A DNA stretch of 40,991 nt from contig JAPLJV010000059.1 of assembly GCA_026388415.1 (NCBI GenBank), forward strand, positions 1-40,991. Reading direction: 5' to 3'. Below the pieces are notes generated by a model. It was not told the DNA's origin. It saw nothing but the letters and a program-made list of their open reading frames with translations, and did no database searches. The DNA is from Deltaproteobacteria bacterium (GTDB lineage: Bacteria > Desulfobacterota > Syntrophia > Syntrophales > JACQWR01). A program made the position numbers and the translations under genes. Below are positions 7,747 through 15,572 of this stretch, one piece after another; within the stretch, counting starts at the first letter, position 1, and every line of letters begins with the position of its first letter.

Positions 7747-9073
7747 AATGTTCTCTAAGATCCTTGAATCTCTTCGCCTTCAAGACGTACCTGGGCAAGC
7801 TTTCATAGGGGTGAATTTCCATTTTATACCCGAGATTCGTTTTGACCCGAAGCTGATCTTTTAAACGCCTGAGAATATCCGCTTCATTTTTCTCGCATCC
7901 CGGCTTGATCTCTATCCTAAGAAGGATATCATCAATGTCGCCCTTCTTGCTCACCACAACTTCGTATTCGTCACTAAGCTCCTCAAAGCTCCTCACCACT
8001 TCTTCGATAGCCGTCGGGGCCAGAAGTACGCCCTTCACCTTGGTAATGTCATCGGCCCGGCCGACGACACCACCGTCAATACTCCGGAAGGTGCGTCCGC
8101 ACTCGCAGTCATAATCAGCCCAACGGATCACGTCTTTCGAGTCGAAACGGATGCAGGGCTTAGCAATCCGGTCCAGGGCCGTGATAATCATTTTGCCGTT
8201 CTTTCCGGGCGTATCTATGATTTCACCGGTATCAATATCCTCTATCTCGACGAGGAAGAAGGCCTCGTTTATGTGGAGGCCTTTCTGGAAGGTGCAATTG
8301 TAACTCCACGCACCTATCTCCGTGGCGCCGATGTGATCATATACCTTCGCTCCCCAGGCATCCTCGATCCTCTTCTTCGTGGTAGGAATGCTGGCGCCTG
8401 GTTCACCGGCGCAGGTGATTCTCTGGATGCCGATCGAGCGGGGATCAATCCCGATCTTTCTCGCCGTGTCGGCCATGCCGAGCACATAAGTCGGGGTAGC
8501 TCCGAAGGCGGTGCACTTGAGTTCCTGCATCTTCATGATCCGGGCCTCCGTGTCCAGCACACCGCCCGGTACGACTTCGCAGCCGAGCTTCTCTGCGCCA
8601 TAGTGACAGGCCCAGAAGGCAACAAAAATGTTGTAACCGAAGGGGATAAACATCCTGTCCGTATCGCGGTAACCCTGGGCATAAAGTATATAGGCCCAGC
8701 ACTCCGCCCACCATTCCCAGTCTTGCCAGGTATCGGCCTGATATACAGGGGTTCCCGTGGTACCGCTGGTTTGCCGGAACTCCGTAACCTGGCTGAGCGG
8801 CACAGCCAGCATATCACCATAAGGGAAGGGCGGCCGGGTCTGGACGTCTCTCAACATACCCTTATCTGTCTTGGGAACCTTTTTGATGTCCTCGTAGGTT
8901 TTGATGTCGCCCGGCTCCATGCCGGCATCCTGGTAAATTTTCCTGTAAAATGGCGAGTTCTCGTAAGCCCAGGTAAATATCCTCTTGAACTTCTTCACCT
9001 GAAGCTCCCGCAGCTTTTCGCGCGGCATCGTTTCCATGACAGGGTTCCAGTAAATACTTTCATTCTTGGCCAT
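7745..9073 (-). CDS. Phenylacetate-CoA ligase family protein (PaaK-like)
   Basis: The 442 residues fit the size and motifs of the PaaK family of AMP-forming CoA ligases. The nucleotide-binding loop QTSGTTGTPVY is near residue 101, AGEPGASIP near 230, YDHIGATEIGAWSYNC near 250, and the C-terminal AMP-binding domain begins around residue 340 (GRADDITKVKGV). It should join CoA to an aromatic or alicyclic carboxylate in the cytoplasm using ATP. In this operon it would act after the alcohol or aldehyde steps catalysed by the FAD and SDR enzymes. The exact acid cannot be read from sequence. ATG 9073 is preceded by GAGG. Confidence 0.88.
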   Translation of the reverse strand: MAKNESIYWNPVMETMPREKLRELQVKKFKRIFTWAYENSPFYRKIYQDAGMEPGDIKTYEDIKKVPKTDKGMLRDVQTRPPFPYGDMLAVPLSQVTEFRQTSGTTGTPVYQADTWQDWEWWAECWAYILYAQGYRDTDRMFIPFGYNIFVAFWACHYGAEKLGCEVVPGGVLDTEARIMKMQELKCTAFGATPTYVLGMADTARKIGIDPRSIGIQRITCAGEPGASIPTTKKRIEDAWGAKVYDHIGATEIGAWSYNCTFQKGLHINEAFFLVEIEDIDTGEIIDTPGKNGKMIITALDRIAKPCIRFDSKDVIRWADYDCECGRTFRSIDGGVVGRADDITKVKGVLLAPTAIEEVVRSFEELSDEYEVVVSKKGDIDDILLRIEIKPGCEKNEADILRRLKDQLRVKTNLGYKMEIHPYESLPRYVLKAKRFKDLREH

Positions 9074-9165
9074 AGCATCATCCTCACTTAAAATTATTTC
9101 GTGCAGTCCTATGTCAGTCCCGATAACATGTCGGTGTTGTTATCCTTTGCCACCGGGACTATCCC

Positions 9166-9822
9166 CTATAGCGCTTTCGTCATCTCGCCTAAAAGATAGG
9201 CAAGCTCCACTCTCCCCGTCGGCGCCAGAATTCTGCTGCTGTAGTCGCCCGCAAAATTGGCCAGCAACCGGCGTCTCTGGAGGCGGTATTCATCCGTGAT
9301 CATCGCCTTCGCAACATCCACGAGGTTGGTAGTGACTCCTTCCAAAAGAATGCGCAGGGTGTTGCCAATGATGACCTGCCACTCTGCATGAACCAGGATA
9401 CCCAATTTTGCCAGCATTGGTATATACTCATTCTTCAGGAAGTCCGAGTATTCCGCTTCCGTACCCGGCACTAATTTAAAATACTGGTTAAATCGCCAAG
9501 TTCCGAGAGCCATGTTGTAATTAGCCATGGCCACCCGGCCCGTGTCCTTGAGGACGGCGTTGCTGTAACTGTGAACATATTCATGCAGCTCTTTAGTTAC
9601 TTCCAGAAACTCATCGCCCTGCATGGCCTTTTGCAGGCTCACGAAATCGTCGGTCACTGCCGCGGAGGTGATCCTCGGACCGGATCCCAGAATAACATGG
9701 AATCCACCGATGACGTTGAGACCCATCCTCGTCATGGCAGGGAGATGTTTCCGCAGGATAAAATTAGAGTAGTCAACCTCCTTGCCCTTTCTGACTTCAA
9801 ATTGCTGAACGAACAGAAACAT
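9166..9822 (-). CDS. Protein with two tandem ferredoxin-like (dimeric alpha/beta barrel) domains
   Basis: A 218-residue product starts at ATG 9822 with GGAGGTGA upstream. The sequence is an internal duplication. Residues about 4-97 (FVQQFEVRKG... DTGRV) align with about 113-207 (FNQYFKLVPG... PTGRV). Each half has the beta-alpha-beta pattern of NIPSNAP or antibiotic-monooxygenase-type dimeric barrels, including a K/N-x-x-L/I-P-M/A-x-x-x-x-G segment. Such domains bind small hydrophobic molecules or act as cofactor-free enzymes. No cofactor motif is visible. It lies between the two halves of the PEP-synthase-like pair, suggesting a substrate-binding or auxiliary role. Family naming is tentative. 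Confidence 0.65.
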   Translation of the reverse strand: MFLFVQQFEVRKGKEVDYSNFILRKHLPAMTRMGLNVIGGFHVILGSGPRITSAAVTDDFVSLQKAMQGDEFLEVTKELHEYVHSYSNAVLKDTGRVAMANYNMALGTWRFNQYFKLVPGTEAEYSDFLKNEYIPMLAKLGILVHAEWQVIIGNTLRILLEGVTTNLVDVAKAMITDEYRLQRRRLLANFAGDYSSRILAPTGRVELAYLLGEMTKAL

Positions 9823-9866
9823 AACTCACCTCCACTTAAATTATAACCTGCCTTGCCGGGATGCGG

Positions 9867-11549
9867 TTACGACAGAATTACTACTGTTCCCAGATTGGCA
9901 TCTACCTTTATTCTCTGGCCCGATTTAATCTTCGTCGTTCCTTCGAATACGTTCATCACCACGGGGATGCCGTATTCTCTGCCTACGATGGCGGCGTGGG
10001 AGAGACTGCCGCCTCTGTCCACCACCACGCCCTTGATCATTCCGAAGATCGGCGTCCAGGCCGGCGATGTACTCACCGCTATGAGGATATCCCCACGCTG
10101 TATGGTGGCGAGATCTTCTTCCTTGAAGACGACCCGGGCGATGCCTTCGGCCACACCGGTGGACCCGCACGTTCCGAAGAGGTCGGCCTTAATATCAGGT
10201 CGGGCCGTCGGCATTGTGCCTACGACTACTTTGAGGGCGATCGGGTCCATGGCTTTTATCATCATATCCATGGCTTGCGGCATACTGAAACCATCCCTTA
10301 AAATGATGGGCGGGTTCCCGTCCTTGTTCCACTGCGTCCATTCGGCCCGGCGGCGATCTACAATACCCTTAAGATTAAATCTCACGGGGTTGATTCCTGC
10401 CTTGCGGACTTCATCCGGCATGAGGAAAAAAATGTCATCCCGTTCGGCGATAGTTCCCGCGGCCGCAAACCGCTTGCCAATATCAATACATGTCTTGCGC
10501 AGCAGAGCATGGGTACTCTGGTCGAGGTAGTGGTTATGCTCTTCACTGAAACGGCTGCAGTTCTGAGCAATTTTCATAAGCGTGGAAAACCATCCCCTCT
10601 GTTCGGGTGAGACCTTGTTCAGCAACTCCACTTCTGTTTTTTTTCTTTCCTGTTCGAGAGACAATCTCTTCTTTTCGAGATCAAACGCCTCTCCCGCCTT
10701 CAGATAAACCAACACCTTGTCGAAGGCCTGAGCTATATCTTCCGACCACGTGGGCAAGCAGATCTCTGCCATTCTTTCCATCCGCCAGCCGGCTTTCGTG
10801 TCCAGGAACACCGCGAAGTCTTTGAGAAAATCGCGCCCCTTGTCGGTTGCCTGGAGCTTGGCCTCCCAATCTTTGGGGGCAGTCGCCTGCAGTGTTGCTT
10901 CCATGCCGATATCCCTTAACTTCTGGGCATAGTCGCACAGACCGCGGTCAACACGGAAACTCTCATTATCGAAGCCACTCATGAGCTTCTGGAAATCAGG
11001 ATGGGTATCATCAATGTTCAGCAGATGCTTGCAGAGCTTTTCAAACAGTACGAAGGGCGTGTAGGTGCCGTACATCATATACATGTGGATTTCCCACATT
11101 CTACGGCATGTGGCGATTGCGTATTCGAAGTTTTCCAGGAGTTCTATCTGGGTCGCTTTTTCGCCGTCCACCGCCTTAATTTTCCGGTAACGGACGAACA
11201 GCTCCTCCAGTAAGCCCGTCCAGAGTTTGTCATAGTCCTCCACGAAAGGCCGGATCGCCTGACTGAACTTCGCCTCCCGGGCCCGCTTTTCTTCCTCCGA
11301 GCCCACCAATAACAGCGTCAGGTAAGCGCCGCCATCTTTAAAACGCCAGTCCCAGCCATTGACGGTGGGCAACTGCAGAGTCTCAGCCCCGTACTGCATC
11401 CCGTGACGGCAGAAATTGATCCAGAACCACCCGAACATCGGCGTCCAAGGAGGAACAGAGTGGGTACCGTCAAGAAACCAGGCGGGGGACTGTTCAAGAT
11501 CTGTTTTCTCATCAAATTCAAATCCCGGCACACAATCATAAATCTTCAT
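9867..11549 (-). CDS. PEP-utilising phosphohistidine protein (phenylphosphate synthase alpha-like)
   Basis: The 560 residues comprise a large N-terminal region (about 1-470) and a C-terminal swivelling domain. The latter contains RGGSLSHAAIVGREYGIPVV with the phosphoryl-carrying His, and ends in IKVDANLGTVVIL. The ATP-grasp part is missing and is supplied by the gene at 6383-7408. The N-terminal part should bind the acceptor, as in PpsA of phenylphosphate synthase or the middle domain of rifampin phosphotransferase. The pair would phosphorylate a hydroxyl group of the growth substrate or an intermediate. ATG 11549 has GGGAG upstream. It is the fifth gene from the promoter-proximal end of the operon. 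Confidence 0.8.
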   Translation of the reverse strand: MKIYDCVPGFEFDEKTDLEQSPAWFLDGTHSVPPWTPMFGWFWINFCRHGMQYGAETLQLPTVNGWDWRFKDGGAYLTLLLVGSEEEKRAREAKFSQAIRPFVEDYDKLWTGLLEELFVRYRKIKAVDGEKATQIELLENFEYAIATCRRMWEIHMYMMYGTYTPFVLFEKLCKHLLNIDDTHPDFQKLMSGFDNESFRVDRGLCDYAQKLRDIGMEATLQATAPKDWEAKLQATDKGRDFLKDFAVFLDTKAGWRMERMAEICLPTWSEDIAQAFDKVLVYLKAGEAFDLEKKRLSLEQERKKTEVELLNKVSPEQRGWFSTLMKIAQNCSRFSEEHNHYLDQSTHALLRKTCIDIGKRFAAAGTIAERDDIFFLMPDEVRKAGINPVRFNLKGIVDRRRAEWTQWNKDGNPPIILRDGFSMPQAMDMMIKAMDPIALKVVVGTMPTARPDIKADLFGTCGSTGVAEGIARVVFKEEDLATIQRGDILIAVSTSPAWTPIFGMIKGVVVDRGGSLSHAAIVGREYGIPVVMNVFEGTTKIKSGQRIKVDANLGTVVILS

Positions 11550-11573
11550 CGCATGCTCCCTGCATAATTACTT

Positions 11574-11602
11574 CTGGGGACAGAATTCAATTCTGTCCCC
11601 AG
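11574..11602. repeat. Perfect palindrome CTGGGGACAGAATT, copy A
   Basis: Two 14-base arms (11574-11587 and 11589-11602) are perfect inverted copies separated by one C. They lie in the gap between the SDR and the PEP-utilising gene. A near-identical palindrome is at 15098-15122. These resemble dispersed REP-like repeats and could also form a hairpin in the operon mRNA. Confidence 0.7.
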
Positions 11603-11624
11603 GGGTTAAATGTCTTACAGCTTC

Positions 11625-12380
11625 TTAGTGCATGGCCCGTCCACCATCCACGAGTATTATCTCCCCCGTGATAAAGTCAGCGTCATCAGAAGCCAGAAAA
11701 AGTGCCGCTCCAACGATGTCTTCGGCCGTGCCCAGTCTCCGGAGCGGTGTCTTCGATGTGTCATATTTTGTCACATCCGCTATGGTGCGGCTCGCCTCGG
11801 TGTCGGTAAAACCCGGCGCTACTGCGTTAACCGTGATGTTGTTCGGTCCCAGTTCGGCGGCCAGAGCCCTGGTTAATCCCACCACCCCGCCTTTGGAGGC
11901 AACATAATGGACAAAACCATTAGAACCGGTGAAAAATACCTCGGAGGTCAGGTTGATGATCTTCCCCTTCCCCTGTGCCTTCATACTGGGAAAGACCGTC
12001 CGGGCACAGATCCAGGGTCCCTTGACGTTGATGTTCATCATCAGATCCCACTCTTCAGGCGGGACCTTATCGAAGGGTTTCCGCTCGATGCCAAAATAGT
12101 AGGCGGCATTATTGACCAGTACATCTATTCTTCCGAACTTCTTCAAGGTCTCATCAGCCACTTTCTGCATATCATCGAGTTTCGTAACGTCCGCCTGGAA
12201 AAAAATACATTCCGCGCCTTTGGCTTTTACTTCCGCTGCTGCTTTATTGAGGCCATCCATGTCTTTCCGAGTCACGAGTACCAGCCGGGCGCCTTCCTCG
12301 GCAAACCTCACGGCAAAGGCCTTGCCCAGCCCTTTCCCAGCTCCCGTAATGATTACCACTTTCCCCTCTAATCTTTTCAT
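11625..12380 (-). CDS. Short-chain dehydrogenase/reductase
   Basis: A 251-residue classical SDR. The cofactor motif TGAGKGLG is at residues 12-19, NNAA near 90, the catalytic Ser in LTSEVFF near 145, and the YVASK active site near residue 158. The end VDGGRAMH is typical. It should oxidise or reduce an alcohol/ketone or hydroxyacyl group with NAD(H) or NADP(H); the residue after the second strand (T-R-K) hints at NADP but is not decisive. Within the operon it may oxidise the product of FAD-dependent hydroxylation, or a beta-hydroxyacyl-CoA after activation. ATG 12380 is preceded by GGAGG at a slightly long distance. Confidence 0.85.
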   Translation of the reverse strand: MKRLEGKVVIITGAGKGLGKAFAVRFAEEGARLVLVTRKDMDGLNKAAAEVKAKGAECIFFQADVTKLDDMQKVADETLKKFGRIDVLVNNAAYYFGIERKPFDKVPPEEWDLMMNINVKGPWICARTVFPSMKAQGKGKIINLTSEVFFTGSNGFVHYVASKGGVVGLTRALAAELGPNNITVNAVAPGFTDTEASRTIADVTKYDTSKTPLRRLGTAEDIVGAALFLASDDADFITGEIILVDGGRAMH

Positions 12381-12436
12381 AGGTTATTGATATTACCTCC
12401 TTTAATGATTTTTACTCACATCTAAGATTAAGATGT

Positions 12437-13327
12437 TCACGTTTTAAGTGTTGAAGCGCTGTCAAGTTTGACAACAAATCGTCCCTCGCGTATGCCCATA
12501 CCCCTGGCGACCGGATCGCACTTGATTTTCAAAAGGTAGAGCGCAGGCTTTCCCTGTGTTTCTCCACGCAGGGCATCATAGTTTCCGGTTCCTTTCGAAA
12601 TCACGAGATCGCTCTCACGAAAAGCCCGGTCGGCGGCAGAGTTGCCTTTCCCGGGGACAAAAACCTTGTTGACCGTCACCACCTTATCTGCCGTGCGGTC
12701 GAGGTTGTAAAAGACCGCATCCGCCCGCGTAGCATCCTCAAAATAAGCCGGTTTCTTAACCACCAGGGTTACGTTCTTGCCCATTTCCTTCAGTTGTGTC
12801 ACCAGGAGCGAGTCAAAACCGATCTCGCCTGCGTTATCGGTTACATAGAAGATATGGCGTGACTGGAGAGCGGCTTGGTACACGTCGCCCACAACGACGG
12901 GCAAGGGACCCGTCCCATCCATAATGGCAAGGACTTCCGGAAAGGCAAAGGCTTTCCCCCCGGTGGGTGCGCCCATGGGGGATACGTTCCCGGCGGCAGC
13001 AAGAAAACATGCCCTTTTGAACCTTCCCGACGACGTTCTGGCCTTATTGATATATAATTTAGCCTGCGGCAGTAATCCCGCGACGTACTCATTCGTCTCC
13101 TGCTTGATCCCCTCCCAAAAATCCGACTGCGGGGTAACAAACTCGTAGATTAATTCCACCGCCTGGTTACACAGGACACCCATGTTGGCAGAGGCCTTGA
13201 TTTCGTGGGAAAGGAGCCGGGCGATATTCTTGAACAGTTGGGGAATGTCCTTATTCCCATTCTGCGCTATCGCCCGACCGTAAACCCACTCCAGAATACA
13301 CAATCCACATTTTACGTCCGGTTTCAT
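12437..13327 (-). CDS. DUF89 family protein (metal-dependent phosphatase type)
   Basis: A 296-residue protein of the DUF89/COG1578 family. It has an N-terminal CGLC motif near residues 8-11, DNAGEIGFDSLL near residue 165, and the SKGTGNYDAL segment near residue 243. The conserved Asp and Asn of DNAGEI bind the metal in solved family members, which are linked to phosphatase activity on damaged sugar phosphates. In this operon a phosphatase would fit beside a phosphotransferase and an HD hydrolase. The substrate is unknown, and a housekeeping damage-control role is equally possible. The start at 13327 is the first in-frame ATG. Confidence 0.75.
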   Translation of the reverse strand: MKPDVKCGLCILEWVYGRAIAQNGNKDIPQLFKNIARLLSHEIKASANMGVLCNQAVELIYEFVTPQSDFWEGIKQETNEYVAGLLPQAKLYINKARTSSGRFKRACFLAAAGNVSPMGAPTGGKAFAFPEVLAIMDGTGPLPVVVGDVYQAALQSRHIFYVTDNAGEIGFDSLLVTQLKEMGKNVTLVVKKPAYFEDATRADAVFYNLDRTADKVVTVNKVFVPGKGNSAADRAFRESDLVISKGTGNYDALRGETQGKPALYLLKIKCDPVARGMGIREGRFVVKLDSASTLKT

Positions 13328-13357
13328 GTGCTGGCCTCTATCCGGTATTTTCTTGTC

Positions 13358-13382
13358 ATCCCCGAGTGCTTTTATCGGGGAT
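13358..13382. repeat. Short hairpin ATCCCCGA/TCGGGGAT
   Basis: An eight-base perfect inverted repeat (13358-13365 and 13375-13382) with a nine-base loop sits between the DUF89 and FAD oxidoreductase genes. The arm resembles the small CCCCG hairpin that accompanies the larger palindromic elements. It may be a partial copy or an mRNA hairpin. Confidence 0.45.
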
Positions 13383-13386
13383 ATTG

Positions 13387-15069
13387 CTACCAGCCGCGTT
13401 CTTCCCAGGGCTTGTATTTCAGACCCAGATCCTCGGCAATAACCTTATAACAGTTGTAACTGCTGCCGCGACCGATGCCGTGGCCAGAATGCGCCGCCGA
13501 TGAACAGAGGTAGTAATTCTTCACGGGCAGACGATAACCCGATATCTCCGGGAAGGGTCTCAATCTTCCAGAACACTCATAGTGGGCATCGAGCGCTCCC
13601 CAACCGCCCTGAGGCATACAGGGATTTCTGTTGACCACATCGTCCGGCGTGGCAATCCATCCGGAAATGAAGTTATCCATCGTCACATTGGGGGCGTATT
13701 TACCCCATTCTTCCACCATGCGGAACTCAATCTCTTTCTTCATTCTCAGCCACTCTCTCTCCGAGAATTGTCTCCAGGGACACGTGAACTCCTCTACGAG
13801 GGCCGCGAATCTCCCTGCCGGGGCGCGTGTCTTATCCCACTGTACGTCCGGCGCCACCAAGAGATAAAGCTGATCGGCAATCCCTTTTTCCCAGCGTTCC
13901 TTCTGATAACGGCCGCTCAGGAAATACTCGGGATCCGCCTTGCCGAAGTATAACCTGGGAACCATTCCCAATTCCGCGTTCATCGGGTACACGGGGGCTT
14001 CCATCAGGGCAATATTCCCCCACATAAGCTGAGTCCGCTCATAACCCTTTTCTTCCAACGTCGCCGGTTTTACCTTCAGTTTCTGCGCCTTATCCCAGAG
14101 CTCATCGGGCGTCCACTCCTTGCCCACGGCTTCCAAGGTTAGTTCTACGCTCAAATCGCTCACGACGATGTCTGCCAGCACCCGGTCGCCATTCTTCAAT
14201 TCGATTCCGTAGGCCTTGTTGTTATCTACCAGGACTTTCTTTACTTCGTTGAGAACAAAAAATTCTCCTCCGTACTGCTCAAAAGCCCGGAGAAGGGCAT
14301 GGGTAATACTGTGCGTCCCGCCCGTTACGATCGCCGCGGCATCCATGGAGAGGATGAGGCCCAGGGCGTGAACATGCCAATATGGTCCCGGTCTGTCGCA
14401 GGGCAGCAGGCCGTTGGAGGTCTGGATAGCCCGCATGTAGAAGGTCTGCATCTCAGGACTCTTAAACATCCTGGTGGCGATCTCTCCGACGGTTGCCATA
14501 CACATATCTTTATCCAGACCATCTTTCGGATCGTCAAACAGTGCCTCGAGGGGATCAGGTCCCGTGCCCCATTCGCCAGGTCCCGTGTAACGGTAAAGTC
14601 CAAAAGCCTTTTTCCACTTATTTTTGAAGCGCCTGATGATATCCTCAACCGTATTGGCATCGTCCTGGTTGATCTTGGCAATCTCTTTGATCGTGTAGTC
14701 GGCCGCCGACTGCGAGAATTCCGCCCGGCCCGTGAGAGGATCCACTACCGGAAAGATCGTTTTTCCCATAATGTAGCTACCGTCAGGATAAATCCACGCC
14801 TCGTTGTTCTCCGGGAACAGGTAAACCAACCCGTAGTCTCGCAAATTAAAATCGGCGTACGCCGGATTCGTATAAAATCTCGTAAAGTGCGCACATACAT
14901 TCTGTATGAAACCCGGCAGCGGCAACTCTTCACCGCAGGCGCCTCCACCCATCTCGTGCCACCGCTCAAACATTGCTGTCTTGAGACCGGCCCGCTGCAG
15001 ATAACACGCGATTATAGTTGCGTGATGCCCACCTCCGACTACAACTGCATCATACTTTTTATCTGGCAT
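13387..15069 (-). CDS. Phytoene-desaturase-type FAD oxidoreductase 1
   Basis: From ATG 15069, chosen for its GGGAGGG site, the product has 560 residues. The N-terminal FAD-binding Rossmann motif reads VVVGGGHHATIIACYL, so the third glycine of GxGxxG is alanine. It is followed by FERWHEMGGGACGEE, as in COG1233. The C-terminal FAD contact region lies near SAAHSGHGIGRGSSYN. No signal peptide. Together with the gene at 15573-17213 it forms a pair resembling limonene dehydrogenase CtmAB of Castellaniella defragrans, in which two such flavoproteins hydroxylate an allylic methyl group without oxygen. A comparable C-H activation or dehydrogenation is inferred here. Carotenoid synthesis is less likely because no other carotenoid gene is near. 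Confidence 0.8.
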   Translation of the reverse strand: MPDKKYDAVVVGGGHHATIIACYLQRAGLKTAMFERWHEMGGGACGEELPLPGFIQNVCAHFTRFYTNPAYADFNLRDYGLVYLFPENNEAWIYPDGSYIMGKTIFPVVDPLTGRAEFSQSAADYTIKEIAKINQDDANTVEDIIRRFKNKWKKAFGLYRYTGPGEWGTGPDPLEALFDDPKDGLDKDMCMATVGEIATRMFKSPEMQTFYMRAIQTSNGLLPCDRPGPYWHVHALGLILSMDAAAIVTGGTHSITHALLRAFEQYGGEFFVLNEVKKVLVDNNKAYGIELKNGDRVLADIVVSDLSVELTLEAVGKEWTPDELWDKAQKLKVKPATLEEKGYERTQLMWGNIALMEAPVYPMNAELGMVPRLYFGKADPEYFLSGRYQKERWEKGIADQLYLLVAPDVQWDKTRAPAGRFAALVEEFTCPWRQFSEREWLRMKKEIEFRMVEEWGKYAPNVTMDNFISGWIATPDDVVNRNPCMPQGGWGALDAHYECSGRLRPFPEISGYRLPVKNYYLCSSAAHSGHGIGRGSSYNCYKVIAEDLGLKYKPWEERGW

Positions 15070-15097
15070 AATACCCTCCCTGTACATGTATCCTTAT

Positions 15098-15122
15098 GGG
15101 GACAGAATCGAATTCTGTCCCC
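15098..15122. repeat. Palindrome GGGGACAGAAT, copy B
   Basis: Eleven-base arms (15098-15108 and 15112-15122) are perfect inverted copies around CGA. This is the second copy of the palindrome at 11574-11602, again in a short gap of the same operon. Confidence 0.7.
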
Positions 15123-15137
15123 TGTAATGTTAAAAAA

Positions 15138-15551
15138 TCACTTTTTCCTTACGGGAATGGACATGGGACCTGCTGACGCCGGTCCGGAGCCAACAGCTTT
15201 CGACGGAACGGCCGGAGCCGACAGGTTCGCGGCGGCGGCGTCAGACTTCCCGGCCGACGCTGCCACATTATAATCCGGTCCCTTCATAAAGAGGAACTTA
15301 AGGCATTTGAAAATCAGTCCCGGACTGCTGAGGATGATCATTATCATTTCCCTTAAATCAGGCGGGTCAACAAATGCTCGCACCGTCCAGTGAACGGGAT
15401 TAGTAATTTCGACCTCCACCAGGAGCCGCATCGGTTCTTTAGAACCGTCTGTGGGCTGCTCCAGGGTTGAGGGGACTACAGTAGTGGTGATAATCTTGTC
15501 GATTCTCCCCGTCAGCAATGTCCTACCTAAGCCGGTGGATCTTACAAACAT
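15138..15551 (-). CDS. Small protein between the two FAD oxidoreductases
   Basis: A 137-residue product starts at ATG 15551 with AGGAG eight bases upstream. Residues 1-60 have alternating hydrophobic strands (RIDKIITTTVVP, MRLLVEVEITNPVHW). A hydrophobic segment lies at about 70-90 (MIMIILSSPGLIFKCLKFLF). The last 45 residues are low-complexity Ala/Ser/Pro/Gly. I do not recognise a family. Its fixed place between the two flavoproteins suggests an accessory subunit, possibly membrane-contacting. The Ala-rich tail may be a linker or disordered. Confidence 0.6.
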   Translation of the reverse strand: MFVRSTGLGRTLLTGRIDKIITTTVVPSTLEQPTDGSKEPMRLLVEVEITNPVHWTVRAFVDPPDLREMIMIILSSPGLIFKCLKFLFMKGPDYNVAASAGKSDAAAANLSAPAVPSKAVGSGPASAGPMSIPVRKK

Positions 15552-15572
15552 GGCATTCTCCTTTCTATGAAA

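Noticed and set aside
6383-11549. Naming the pair ppsA and ppsB of phenol degradation
   Set aside because: Domain layout agrees, but the CBS subunit and phenylphosphate carboxylase are absent, so the substrate is not established.
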